Positions 35,808-44,971 of a stretch of 61,036 bases of DNA are shown piece after piece. The notes under the pieces are model-generated. The model was not told the origin of the DNA. It saw only the letters and a list, made by a program, of their open reading frames with translations, and did no database searches. Position 1 is the stretch's first letter, and every line of letters starts with the position of its first letter. The stretch comes from Clostridia bacterium (lineage in GTDB: Bacteria > Bacillota > Clostridia > Oscillospirales > Acutalibacteraceae), in contig JAFRUA010000043.1 of NCBI GenBank assembly GCA_017434855.1, positions 1 to 61,036 on the forward strand. The letters run 5' to 3'. The position numbers and the translations under genes were made by a program.

Positions 35808-38227
35808 CCTTCGGTCCTTTCCTGTTCCCGCGCTGCGGTGCGGCGGGGACTGCGTCTGCGCGGCTGCGGCGCCGGTTCCCGGTCAGCCTGTGTTTCATTC
35901 AGTGCGGCAGAAAGGACCTCGTCCAACCGCTCCACCGGGCGGAAGGTGACGTTCTGCTTCACCACATCTTCGACTTCCCACAAGTCCGGCTCGTTCTCTT
36001 TCGGAATCAGCACCAGACGGATGCCGTTTTTATAGGCAGCCATGCTTTTTTCCCGCAGGCCGCCGATGGGCATCACCCGCCCGGTCAGCGAAATTTCACC
36101 GGTCATCGCCACGTCGTGACGCACCGTGCGGCCCGTCAGCGCGCTCAGCAGCGCCGTGGTCATTGTCACCCCGGCGGATGGACCGTCCTTCGGCACCGCG
36201 CCCTGCGGCACATGCACATGGATATCCTTGGTCTTGAACAGGTCCTTGTCGATACCGTAACGCGGGGCGACCGACCGCACATAGCTGTGGGCCGCCTTGG
36301 CGGATTCCTTCATCACGTCGCCCAGCGAGCCGGTCAGCTCCAGCTTGCCGGTCCCGTCCATCACCAGCGCCTCCACCTGCAGCAGCTCGCCGCCCACGCT
36401 GGTCCATGCCAGGCCGTTGACCACGCCCACACGGTCGGTCCGTGCCAGGTCCTCCGGGCGGTACTTCTGCGGCCCAAGCAATTCTTCCAGCAGCTTCGGC
36501 GTCACGGTGATGCGCTTCATCGGCCCGTCTGCCAACCGAACCGCGCACTTGCGGCACACGGCGGCGATGCACTGCTCCAGCCGCCGCACACCGGCCTCGC
36601 GGGTATAACCCTCGATCAGCGTGCGGACCGCAGCGTCGGAAAAGCGCAGCTTTTGCCCGTTCAGGCCGTGCATGGCGATCTGTTTTTTGATCAGGTGCTC
36701 TTTTGCGATATGGAATTTTTCTTCCGACGTATAGCTGGGCAGCTCGATGACCTCCATGCGGTCCAGCAGCGGGCCGGGAATCGTGGAGCTATCGTTTGCC
36801 GTGGTAATGAACAACACCCGGCTCAGGTCCAGCGGGATCTCAAGATAGTGGTCGGCAAAGGCGTTGTTCTGCTCCGGGTCCAGTGCCTCCAAAAGCGCGG
36901 CAGACGGGTCGCCCTTGTAGTCGGCGCCTAGCTTGTCGATCTCATCCAGCAAAAAGATGGGGTTCATGCTGCCCGCGTTGGTCAGGCCGGTGACGATGCG
37001 CCCCGGCATGGCGCCGATATAGGTTTTGCGGTGGCCGCGAATCTCTGCCTCGTCGCGCACGCCGCCCAGCGACATGCGCACATATTTGCGCCCCATGGCC
37101 TCTGCCACGGCGCGAACGATCGACGTTTTGCCCACGCCCGGCGGGCCGACCAGGCACAAAATCTGGCCATGGGCGTTATCGGTCAGGGCACGCACAGCCA
37201 GCATTTCAAGGAACCGGTCCTTGACCTTTTGCATACCGTAATGGTCGCGGTCCAGGATACGGCGCGCCGCCGCCAGGTCAAAACTGTCTTCGGTCCGCAC
37301 ATTCCACGGCAGTGCCAGCACAGCATCCAGATAGCTGCGAATCACGTTGGCGTCCGGCGAATTGTTTTGCAGCTTTCCCAGGCGGCTGCACTCTTTCAGC
37401 AGCTTTTTTTCCGCCGCCTCGTCCAGATGCAGGGCCTGCACCTTTTCGCGGTACTGCTGCGCTTCGCCCAGGCCGTCGTCATCCTCGCCCAGTTCGGCGC
37501 TGATCACCTTCATCTGCTCACGCAGATAATAATCCCGCTGGTTGTCGTCCATGGCATCCTGAACGCGCCGGTCGATGTCATCTTCCAGCTGCAGCACGCC
37601 GACCTCCCAGCTCAGCGCATCGATCAGCAGCTCCAGCCGGCGCACGGGGTTCAGCTCTTCCAAAAGCTGCTGCTTCTGTTCCGGATTGTTGATTGCGTGG
37701 CCGGCAATAAAATCGGCCAGCGCCGCGGGGTCATAGCTCGCCAGCGCCTGCATCAGAATCTCCGGCGCTTTCTTTTGCGTCAGGGTCATGAATTCGCCGA
37801 AACGAACCTTGACGCTGCGCATCAGGGCGTCCACGCGCATCTGATCCTCCTGCGGAATCGGCAGCGACCGGCGCGGCCTGACGTCAGAGAGCAAAATGCC
37901 GCCCTCTTGCCGGACCTGAACGGTCTCGGCACGGCAGACGCCCTCCACAATCACATGCAGCTTTCCCCCGTCAAAGGGCGAGGCCAACTGCTTGACCGTG
38001 GCAACCACGCCCACACTGCAAAGGCCGTCCGGCGTGGGCTCTTCCTGGCTGCTGTCGCGCTGCGTGACCAGAAAAACGCGCGCGTTGCCCTCCATAGCGG
38101 CTTTGACCGCATCAATGGAAATCTGGCGGCGGACCTCAAAATCCAGCCGCATTTTCGGAAAGACGACCATCCCGCGCAGTGCGATCGTGGGGATGGCGCG
38201 ATAAATCATATTCATTCTGAGTGCCAT
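35804..38227 (-). CDS. lon: ATP-dependent protease Lon
   Basis: This 807-residue AAA+ serine protease degrades damaged and regulatory proteins in the cytosol. It has the N-terminal substrate domain (about 10-200), a coiled helical region, Walker A GPPGVGKT, Walker [12 protein letters not shown], and the Ser/Lys dyad in [11 protein letters not shown] and [14 protein letters not shown]. The Arg/Pro-rich tail ([14 protein letters not shown]) is an unusual addition. ATG at 38227 follows AAGGAG. It has its own promoter and is co-transcribed with engB. Confidence 0.96.
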   Translation of the reverse strand: MALRMNMIYRAIPTIALRGMVVFPKMRLDFEVRRQISIDAVKAAMEGNARVFLVTQRDSSQEEPTPDGLCSVGVVATVKQLASPFDGGKLHVIVEGVCRAETVQVRQEGGILLSDVRPRRSLPIPQEDQMRVDALMRSVKVRFGEFMTLTQKKAPEILMQALASYDPAALADFIAGHAINNPEQKQQLLEELNPVRRLELLIDALSWEVGVLQLEDDIDRRVQDAMDDNQRDYYLREQMKVISAELGEDDDGLGEAQQYREKVQALHLDEAAEKKLLKECSRLGKLQNNSPDANVIRSYLDAVLALPWNVRTEDSFDLAAARRILDRDHYGMQKVKDRFLEMLAVRALTDNAHGQILCLVGPPGVGKTSIVRAVAEAMGRKYVRMSLGGVRDEAEIRGHRKTYIGAMPGRIVTGLTNAGSMNPIFLLDEIDKLGADYKGDPSAALLEALDPEQNNAFADHYLEIPLDLSRVLFITTANDSSTIPGPLLDRMEVIELPSYTSEEKFHIAKEHLIKKQIAMHGLNGQKLRFSDAAVRTLIEGYTREAGVRRLEQCIAAVCRKCAVRLADGPMKRITVTPKLLEELLGPQKYRPEDLARTDRVGVVNGLAWTSVGGELLQVEALVMDGTGKLELTGSLGDVMKESAKAAHSYVRSVAPRYGIDKDLFKTKDIHVHVPQGAVPKDGPSAGVTMTTALLSALTGRTVRHDVAMTGEISLTGRVMPIGGLREKSMAAYKNGIRLVLIPKENEPDLWEVEDVVKQNVTFRPVERLDEVLSAALNETQADREPAPQPRRRSPRRTAAREQERTEG

Positions 38228-38297
38228 TGAACTTCTCCTTTTCGGCGCGAGTGATGCGGCGCTTCAGCCAGCCGCTTTCATGGGGCCATGTTTCGCT

Positions 38298-38326
38298 ATT
38301 ATACTACATCTCCCGACGAAAATCAA
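38298..38326 (-). promoter_or_regulatory. promoter of lon-engB
   Basis: The minus strand reads TTGATT (38326-38321), 17 nt, TATAAT (38303-38298). It starts only about 20 nt after the end of the metal transporter gene. Confidence 0.78.
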
Positions 38327-38345
38327 CCCTTCCCGCGCAGGGATT

Positions 38346-40142
38346 TTACGCCGCCGGCTCCATATTCCGGATCGCGCCGCGCAGTGCGCTTTCGTTGCGG
38401 CGCATCAGGTCCACATAGGTCACCCCGGCGTCAAAGTCCGCCTTTGAGATCGTGTGGGCCGAATACAGCGTTTCGACCCGCGCGCCCGTGTCGCGGGCAA
38501 TGGACTGCGCGGCCGGCGCGGCGTTCAGGTCCATTTTGAAGACAACGCCGCTGCCCTGTGATTGCAGCATTTTTGTCAGCGCCGCAATGGTGTTCGGATT
38601 CGCTTCATTCTGTGCCGAGCAGCCGGGAAACGCCGCCGCAAACTGCACGCCGTACCGCTTTGCGAAATACAGCAGCGGGAACCGGTCGCCAACCACAAAG
38701 GTGGTCCCCTGCGCCGCCTTGCCAAGTGCCATCAGGTCCGCGTCCAGCGCTTCAAGTTCCTTGAGATACGCCGCCGTTCGTGCGCGGTACCCTTCGGCAT
38801 GGGCAGCGTCCGCGTCGCACAGCGCGTCGCAGATCGCCTGCGTGATCAAAATCGCGTTTGCTGCCGAAGTCCAAACATGCTCATCATAGGCGTCGTCTTC
38901 TTCCTCCTCGGCCTGCATGCCGGGCAGCAGTTCTTCTTTCAGCGGGTCCGCAGCATCCATCATGCGCACGGTGCGTACCCCGGCGGCCTGCACAGACGAC
39001 AGCAAATCCTCCACCCAGGCGTCAGATTCCCCGCCGCCATAGATGAACACGTCGCTTGTCTCGATCTGTGCGCGCTGGGTCGGCCGCGGCTCAAAGGTGT
39101 GGCTTTCTTCGCCGGGTGAAAGCAGCATGATCACGTCGGCGTCCTCCCCGGCCACCTGCCGTGCAAAGTCAAAGGGCGCAAAGCCGGTGGCGATCACCGT
39201 GATATTTTTGTCCGCCGGCCCCTTTCCCAGCGGGCCGAAAAACGGCAGCAGCCCAAGCACCAGCGCCAGCACACAGACCAAAGCCGTCAGCGCGCGCCGC
39301 GCACCATAGAGTTTGGAGGACGGACGCAGGTCGCGCAGGGTACCCAGCAGTGCAAACACGCCCAGCGCCGCAATGTTGACGCAAACAATGGCGGCCCCCG
39401 TCGGCGCCTCCAGCCGGACCGAAACGGCCAGGCCGATCAAAAAGCAGCCCAGCGACACGCCGACGCTTGACAGCACCACGCGGCGAAAGCTTTTGCACAG
39501 CCGCATGGACGTGACCGTGGGAAAAATGATGAGACTGGAAATCAGCAGCGTACCCATCATCCGCATGCCCACCACGATGGTGACCGCCGTCAGCGCCGCG
39601 ATCAGGAACTGATACAGCGTCACGCGCGTGCCCGTGGCCTTGGCAAAGGTCTCGTCAAACGTCACGGCAAAAATTTCGTCATAAAACACCACGAACAGCA
39701 CGATCACCGTGACCGACAGCAGCACACTGAGCACCACGTCGGCGTCGCTCATCGTCAGAATGCTGCCGAACATATAGTTATAAACGTCCACGTTCATCCC
39801 CGTGGTCATGGACGTCACCATAATGCCAACCGCCAGCGCACCGGTGGAGATCAGCGCAATGGCCGCGTCGCCCTTCAGCTTGCTGCGCGCGTTCATCGAC
39901 AGCAGCAAAAACGCCGCCAGCACCACAATGGGGATGGAAAAATACAGCGGCGCCAGATTCGCGGCCGCGGCGATGGCCAGTGCGCCGAAGCCGACATGCG
40001 ACAGCCCGTCGCCGATCATGGAAAAGCGCTTGAGCACCAGGCTGACGCCCAGCAGCGCGCAGCACAGTGAAATCAGCGCACCGACCGCCAGCGCCCGCAG
40101 CATAAAGGAATAGGAAAACAAAAACATCAGCACGTCAAACAT
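38346..40142 (-). CDS. fused metal ABC permease and substrate-binding protein (ZnuB-ZnuA)
   Basis: This single 598-residue frame joins two proteins that are normally separate. Residues 1 to about 265 are a ZnuB/MntB-type permease with eight or nine helices (LVLKRFSMIGDGLSHVGFGA, MRMMGTLLISSLIIFP). An extra helix (ALTALVCVLALVLGLLPFFG) leads into about 290 residues of a ZnuA-like binding protein with His in ESHTFEPRPTQ, His in EHVWTSAANA, GDRFPLLYFAKRYGV and AAFPGCSAQNEANPNT. The extra helix replaces the lipoprotein signal and should put the binding domain outside. ATG at 40142 follows GGAGGTGA and overlaps the ATPase gene by 8 nt. It is the third gene of the Fur-regulated operon. Confidence 0.9.
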   Translation of the reverse strand: MFDVLMFLFSYSFMLRALAVGALISLCCALLGVSLVLKRFSMIGDGLSHVGFGALAIAAAANLAPLYFSIPIVVLAAFLLLSMNARSKLKGDAAIALISTGALAVGIMVTSMTTGMNVDVYNYMFGSILTMSDADVVLSVLLSVTVIVLFVVFYDEIFAVTFDETFAKATGTRVTLYQFLIAALTAVTIVVGMRMMGTLLISSLIIFPTVTSMRLCKSFRRVVLSSVGVSLGCFLIGLAVSVRLEAPTGAAIVCVNIAALGVFALLGTLRDLRPSSKLYGARRALTALVCVLALVLGLLPFFGPLGKGPADKNITVIATGFAPFDFARQVAGEDADVIMLLSPGEESHTFEPRPTQRAQIETSDVFIYGGGESDAWVEDLLSSVQAAGVRTVRMMDAADPLKEELLPGMQAEEEEDDAYDEHVWTSAANAILITQAICDALCDADAAHAEGYRARTAAYLKELEALDADLMALGKAAQGTTFVVGDRFPLLYFAKRYGVQFAAAFPGCSAQNEANPNTIAALTKMLQSQGSGVVFKMDLNAAPAAQSIARDTGARVETLYSAHTISKADFDAGVTYVDLMRRNESALRGAIRNMEPAA

Positions 40143-40845
40143 GGCGGTCACCTCCGGCAAGCCTGCGATAAAAATCGCTTGCAAGATAGTCGTCCCGTGT
40201 GCCGAAGAACGCCGACCCGCCCTGCATGTGCAGGATATGCGTGGACAGCGCCAGCGCGTCAAACAGGTCGTGCGACACCATGATGACCGTCACGCCGTCC
40301 TCGCGGTTGAGGGTCTGCACCAGGCGATAAAAGTCCGCCGTCACCAGCGGATCCAGCCCCGCCACGGGCTCATCCAGAAGCAGCAGCGTTTCGGTCGCGC
40401 AAAGCGCCCGCGCCAAAAGCACGCGTTGCTGCTGCCCGCCGGACAGCTCACGGTAACAGCGATGCTTCAGCCCCAGCAGGTCCAGCCGTGCCATCGCCGC
40501 CGCCGCGCGGTCACGCTGCGCCTTTTGAAAAAAGAGATGCCGCCCCTTTGCAGCCAGGCACCCGGAAAGCACCACCTCCTGCACGCTGGCAGGAAAGTCG
40601 CGCTGCAGCGTGGTCTGCTGCGGCAGATAGCCGATCTGGCGGGCGGTCAGCCCGTCGCCGAAATGCAGGTGGCCGTCCGCAGTCTCTTTCAGGCCCAGGA
40701 TCGCCTTCATCAGCGTGCTTTTGCCGCTGCCGTTCTCACCCACGACCGACAAAAAATCGCCGCGCTCCACCCTGAAATTCAGGCCGCTGCACACGATGCG
40801 GTTCTCATAACCGAGACTCACATTTTTGCACTCAATCAGTGCCAT
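40135..40845 (-). CDS. metal ABC transporter ATP-binding protein (ZnuC-like)
   Basis: This 236-residue ATPase powers the adjacent permease. Walker A is GENGSGKST, the Q-loop is YLPQQT, the signature is ELSGGQQQR, Walker B is LLLLDEPVAGLD and the switch His is in VSHDL. ATG at 40845 follows GGAGGGG and overlaps the Fur-family gene by 14 nt; its own end overlaps the permease fusion by 8 nt. Zinc is the likely substrate, with manganese an alternative. Confidence 0.94.
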   Translation of the reverse strand: MALIECKNVSLGYENRIVCSGLNFRVERGDFLSVVGENGSGKSTLMKAILGLKETADGHLHFGDGLTARQIGYLPQQTTLQRDFPASVQEVVLSGCLAAKGRHLFFQKAQRDRAAAAMARLDLLGLKHRCYRELSGGQQQRVLLARALCATETLLLLDEPVAGLDPLVTADFYRLVQTLNREDGVTVIMVSHDLFDALALSTHILHMQGGSAFFGTRDDYLASDFYRRLAGGDRHV

Positions 40846-41266
40846 GCGGCGTCCCCTCCTTTTTCAGGCAATCTTCACACAGACCAAACAGCAGCGACTT
40901 TTCACGGTCGATCCAAAAACCGTGGTGAACCAGAAGATGTTCCTGAATGCCGTCCATCAGCGAGCAGTCCAGGTGGATGAACCGCCCGCAGCGCACGCAT
41001 TTCAGGTGCAGGTGCGCGCTGCAGTCGCCCACTTCATCCAGGTACTGGAACGTGGCGCACTTGCCGTCGGGTTCCACAAATTTGCGCACGCGGCCACTGT
41101 CCACCAGCCGTTGGATGTGGCGGTACGCCGTGGTTTTGCCCACGCTCAGACCGTCCTGCTCCATAAAAGCAAGCAGCTCGTCCATACTGTGCGCCCGCGT
41201 GCAATGCGCCTTGAGACATTGCAGGATACGGTCTTTTTGTTTGGTGTTGTAGCCCTGTTCACTCAC
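40832..41266 (-). CDS. Fur-family metalloregulator, probably Zur
   Basis: This 144-residue repressor has an N-terminal winged helix (DRILQCLKAHCTRAHSMDELL, TAYRHIQRLVDSGRV) and a C-terminal dimer domain with a structural zinc site (CVRCG, CEDCLKK) and His-rich sensing residues (HLHLKC, LLVHHGF). GTG at 41266 follows GGGGGA. It is the first gene of the metal-uptake operon and has a 7-1-7 palindrome in its promoter, which fits autorepression. Zinc specificity is inferred from the transporter type. Confidence 0.9.
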   Translation of the reverse strand: MSEQGYNTKQKDRILQCLKAHCTRAHSMDELLAFMEQDGLSVGKTTAYRHIQRLVDSGRVRKFVEPDGKCATFQYLDEVGDCSAHLHLKCVRCGRFIHLDCSLMDGIQEHLLVHHGFWIDREKSLLFGLCEDCLKKEGTPHGTD

Positions 41267-41294
41267 GGATTCGTCCCCCGTTCACAAAAGAAAC

Positions 41295-41309
41295 TGAAAT
41301 TCAATTTCA
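41295..41309. promoter_or_regulatory. Fur/Zur-type 7-1-7 operator
   Basis: TGAAATT C AATTTCA is a perfect palindrome with the 7-1-7 layout of Gram-positive Fur, Zur and PerR boxes. It begins 1 nt downstream of the -10 of the operon promoter, a position that would block transcription start. Confidence 0.8.
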
Positions 41310-41310
41310 T

Positions 41311-41339
41311 ATTATACGAGATGAAGCACCGTTTGTCAA
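41311..41339 (-). promoter_or_regulatory. consensus promoter of the metal-uptake operon
   Basis: The minus strand reads TTGACA (41339-41334), 17 nt, TATAAT (41316-41311), a perfect SigA consensus next to the operator. Confidence 0.88.
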
Positions 41340-41371
41340 GGGGAAACGACGTTGTTTTCAAGCAGGCGCAT

Positions 41372-41400
41372 AAAAAAGCGGACAGTCTTCACTGCCCGCT
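41372..41400 (-). terminator. terminator of the paralog-DUF4838 operon
   Basis: The minus-strand stem AGCGGGCAG/CTGTCCGCT is followed by TTTTTT. It lies about 30 nt past the DUF4838 stop and just upstream of the metal-operon promoter. Confidence 0.85.
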
Positions 41401-41432
41401 TATCCGCTGCAGCGCAGCGGCGCCCCGCCAAA

Positions 41433-43265
41433 TCAGAACAGGTGAAGCAGCCACCGCCGCACCGTCAGCACAAAATCATCAAATGCGTTGAGACTCGCGC
41501 CGAACCAATACCGCGTCGGATGATACATATAATCGTCAATAAAGGTGATCCCATAGCCTTCGCGCGCCTGAGTCGCGCCGGATGCAAGAATATCGTCATG
41601 GAGCTGCTGCCGGGCCGCCTTGCCCAGCCACATCCCCGCAAACTCGCCATAACCCACATCCGCCTTCCAATACCGCCACGAAATCTCGCTGCGCGCCAGG
41701 TGTGCCAGCGCCTCTTCACTGCCGGCATGCCGCTTGGCATAGGCCCAGTATCCGTCGCACACAGCGGCGGTTGCCGGGTCCATGATCAGATACCAGGACG
41801 GGCCAGTGCCGATGCACATGTGATTGATCTTTCCGAAAGCGCTGGTGGTATCAATGAATCTGCGGACAGCCCGCCAGCCGTCGCCGTAATATGCCCGCAA
41901 AAAGCCGTTCATCTCTTCGTCATAATCGCAATATGGGTTTTGCAGGCACTTTGAAATCAGATAGGCCCGCAACTCTCCGAATTCGGTGTTACACCGGTCC
42001 ATATAATAGTTCCCCTCGGTATACACGCCCTTCACGTTGTTTTCATAAAACACCTGGATATTGCGCTGAATCACACCAAAGTTTGGAAAATAGCACAGCG
42101 TGTGAGAATAATTTGTTGCATAATCCCATACATACAGTCGGTCGCAAATCTTTGACCAGTCCTGCAGGTCCTTTATAAACGCGCGGTTTTTTGAGCAGGT
42201 TTTGCAGTCCAGCGTGTGGGTAAAGCAGCATTCGATGGAGCAAAGGCGCACGATCACATTGTTGCGCGGCACAATCCCCGTGGGCACAGAACGGGTATAC
42301 TGATAGGCAAAGGTATCGACAGCGACATTATCATAGCCCTTTTTACTGACCGCGTCTGCGATTTGGTTGACAAAGTTCAGCATCGTTGCGGACTGCACAC
42401 TGCCATGTGCCATTTCAAACGCGCGGCAATCGTCGCATTCACAATAGGAAAAATTATCGTTCTGCGTCACGGATACGATCTGCAGCGACGCGCCGGGGTC
42501 ATGCTCTTTTTCCAAAAGCTTCAGCACATTCCGGGTCGCTGTCTCAAGCACCTTTGGATTTGTCAGGCACGGCTGATCGGTAGTGCGAACGCCGTCATGA
42601 AGCGCAAGAAACGTCGGATCGCTGTCTTTGTGCTGCTGCAACTCACAAAGCGCGCCAACCGTGTGGCAAAAGCCGCCCAGATAATCCACAGTTCCGCCGG
42701 CCGCTTTGGGAATCGTGCGCCGTTCGCCGCAAGTCAGTCCATTTGCAAGGGAATACTCTGTGTCCAGCGGGCTGTTCCAATCCGTATCTGTACACTCAAA
42801 AAATGGTTCATAGATGAGATCCGTATCTTTCGGGACGAAAAACTGCGATCTTTGTTCCACGCGAGTCAGTGCGGAGGTGTAGATCTTGCGCCCCGCAAAC
42901 GTCTCCATAAACCGATAGACTGCAATCTGAAGCCCGCGCGTGCCGTTGCCGTTGATATGGATGTTTCCATCAATCGCCCGGATCCGATATCCGTTCGCCT
43001 TCATCCCGCCGACGTCTGCAGATGACACGGCGCCAAGGGCGATATAATGATCGTTCGCCTCGGTTGTGATCTCCGGCGCACAGCCAAATACGTCGCCCAG
43101 CATTTCACAAAGCTTTTCTGCCGCAAAGCGTTCATAATCCGTGGGCGCAGCCGGAATCAGAATCGCTCGCTCAGCGTCGATCACAACGTCAGAAGCGCCG
43201 AACGAAAGCGGCACCGCCAACACAAGCATCAACACGGTCAGCAAAATGCAAATGGTTCTTTTCAT
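41433..43265 (-). CDS. secreted DUF4838 protein
   Basis: This 610-residue exported protein has a signal peptide (1-23, ending SFGA). Residues about 25-120 form a small alpha/beta domain like the N-terminal domain of GH67 and GH20 enzymes (DYERFAAEKLCEMLGDVFG). The large DUF4838 domain follows, with SVTQNDNFSYCECDDC, a region like a TIM barrel, and many cysteines. DUF4838 proteins are presumed carbohydrate-active, but no substrate is established. ATG at 43265 follows GGGGGAGG. It lies 68 nt after paralog B with no clear promoter between, so it belongs to that operon. Codon use looks somewhat less GC-rich than in its neighbours. Confidence 0.85.
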   Translation of the reverse strand: MKRTICILLTVLMLVLAVPLSFGASDVVIDAERAILIPAAPTDYERFAAEKLCEMLGDVFGCAPEITTEANDHYIALGAVSSADVGGMKANGYRIRAIDGNIHINGNGTRGLQIAVYRFMETFAGRKIYTSALTRVEQRSQFFVPKDTDLIYEPFFECTDTDWNSPLDTEYSLANGLTCGERRTIPKAAGGTVDYLGGFCHTVGALCELQQHKDSDPTFLALHDGVRTTDQPCLTNPKVLETATRNVLKLLEKEHDPGASLQIVSVTQNDNFSYCECDDCRAFEMAHGSVQSATMLNFVNQIADAVSKKGYDNVAVDTFAYQYTRSVPTGIVPRNNVIVRLCSIECCFTHTLDCKTCSKNRAFIKDLQDWSKICDRLYVWDYATNYSHTLCYFPNFGVIQRNIQVFYENNVKGVYTEGNYYMDRCNTEFGELRAYLISKCLQNPYCDYDEEMNGFLRAYYGDGWRAVRRFIDTTSAFGKINHMCIGTGPSWYLIMDPATAAVCDGYWAYAKRHAGSEEALAHLARSEISWRYWKADVGYGEFAGMWLGKAARQQLHDDILASGATQAREGYGITFIDDYMYHPTRYWFGASLNAFDDFVLTVRRWLLHLF

Positions 43266-43333
43266 CTGTTCCTCCCCCTTGACAAACGGTCGGCGACCGA
43301 TCGCTCAGCCGCCGACGCGTGAATATCAGGTTG

Positions 43334-44926
43334 TTATGCTGCCGGATTTTTGCCGATGTTGCTCAAGACCACCTTGAGCACAACGCCCACCAGATCGGCC
43401 ACGCCGTCGCTGGAATCGTCAAACACCGCAAGCAACTGGGCCTTGGTCTTGTCGTTGAAGATATCGACCTTGTCAAGCAGAACGCCGAGAATGTCGCCCT
43501 GCAGCACATAGTGTGCCAGGAAGCTGAACGCCGCGTTGGCGTTGGCCTTATAGACCTTGTTGCCGTTGGACAGCGTTGTCGCCGTGCCGCAGGCCAGGAA
43601 CGCCTTGGTGTTGAAGGTCGGCAGCTTCATGCCGTCGCCAAGCAGCTTTTTGACCAGCCCCTGCAGCAGACCGTCGAAGCCCTTGCTGAGCGGAATGCCC
43701 ATGCCTTCCACAAGATTGATGATCGTGTCGCCGAGGTTGAAGTATTCCTTACTGGCAAGGTCGATCTTCGCGAGCTCGGTGATCTTGCTGACAACGTCGC
43801 TGAAGTCGATGAACAGCGACAGCTTTTTCATATGTTTGCTGAACTCGCCGCTTTCAATGCTGTTGGCAAGGTTCATCAGTACGCTGGCAAGGTTGGTGGC
43901 CGGGTCTTCCATCAGCTTGTCAACCGCATTCAGCACGGTTTCGATCAGGGCTCTGAACACATCGCCCGGCTCTTCATAGCCGCAGAACACCTCTTTGCTG
44001 GGATAGTCGCCGTCCTTCAGCCCAAGGATGTTGAACAGATAGACGATGCCGTATTCATAGCCGCTGCGGCCGGTGCCGTCCAGCTGGCCGTTCTTGTTGA
44101 GCGCCGTGGCCACCGGAAGCAGACCGAGCACCAGGTTTGCACCCGGCAGGGTCGGCATACCCTCCGCTTCAAGCAGGGTGTTGACCATTTCGGCGGTGAT
44201 CTTCAGTTCGATCTCTTTGTTCTGCAGCGTGGTTTCCAGCAGACCGCTGAACGCCTTGGCACAGTCGTTGAGCGCCTCATAGAAAGTATCCGCGTCCTCA
44301 ACACCCCAGTCGATGGTGTCATAGATTCTGCTCTTTTGCTCCTCGCCGTTCTCGTCGGTCCACTTGACCTTGCGCTCCATGTACTTCCAGTTGGTACCCA
44401 CGTTGTCAAGAATCTGGCTGAGCGGCTTGCGGGTGCCGTCCAGGTCCACGGCGGTATAGGGTGTGCCGGCCATCAGCTTTGCGATGTCTTTGCCGTTGCC
44501 GTAAAGGTGGAACCCGGTGGCGGGCGCCAGAAGCATACCCTTGACCGCGTCATACAGCATCGGATACACGGCAGACATGATGGCGGTGACGATGCTGTCT
44601 TTATAAAGCACGCCGCGCAGCACGTCGCTGAGCTTTTGCTCGCCGCTGAGGATCTTTTTGACCATGTCGTCGTCTTCTTCCGCAGCGGGCGCTTCGCCGT
44701 TTTCACCGTCGGCCGGTTCCGCCGGCGCTTCGGTCGTTGTGGGCTTCCATTTTCTGTCGCCGGCAATGCTGACCTGATCCTCATCCTTGATGACGACGAT
44801 CGGGCTGCTGTCTTTCATGGATTTGCCTGCGGCAACGGCCACCAGCAGCACGGTCTGCAGCACGATCGCGATGCACAGCAGGACGACCAAAAATATTTTG
44901 AGCTTGGATCTTTTCTTCTTTTTCAT
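43334..44926 (-). CDS. membrane-anchored hypothetical protein, paralog B
   Basis: This 530-residue protein belongs to no family I recognise. It has a Lys-rich start, one membrane helix (IFLVVLLCIAIVLQTVLLVAVAA, about 11-33), a Thr/Pro/Glu/Asp-rich linker (60-85), then an external, mostly helical domain. It is clearly paralogous to the upstream gene: shared blocks include LRGVLYKDSIV, AVYPMLYDAVKGML, GYEYGIVYLFNILGL and ALIETVLNAVDKLM, and a C-terminal LSNGNKVY segment. ATG at 44926 follows AGGAGG. It sits 45 nt after paralog A and 68 nt before DUF4838. Function unknown; a surface role in glycan or polymer handling is only a guess from context. Confidence 0.75.
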   Translation of the reverse strand: MKKKKRSKLKIFLVVLLCIAIVLQTVLLVAVAAGKSMKDSSPIVVIKDEDQVSIAGDRKWKPTTTEAPAEPADGENGEAPAAEEDDDMVKKILSGEQKLSDVLRGVLYKDSIVTAIMSAVYPMLYDAVKGMLLAPATGFHLYGNGKDIAKLMAGTPYTAVDLDGTRKPLSQILDNVGTNWKYMERKVKWTDENGEEQKSRIYDTIDWGVEDADTFYEALNDCAKAFSGLLETTLQNKEIELKITAEMVNTLLEAEGMPTLPGANLVLGLLPVATALNKNGQLDGTGRSGYEYGIVYLFNILGLKDGDYPSKEVFCGYEEPGDVFRALIETVLNAVDKLMEDPATNLASVLMNLANSIESGEFSKHMKKLSLFIDFSDVVSKITELAKIDLASKEYFNLGDTIINLVEGMGIPLSKGFDGLLQGLVKKLLGDGMKLPTFNTKAFLACGTATTLSNGNKVYKANANAAFSFLAHYVLQGDILGVLLDKVDIFNDKTKAQLLAVFDDSSDGVADLVGVVLKVVLSNIGKNPAA

Positions 44927-44971
44927 GTTCTTTGCTCCTCCTTTGATCTCAATCGATGGATCGGTCGTCGC

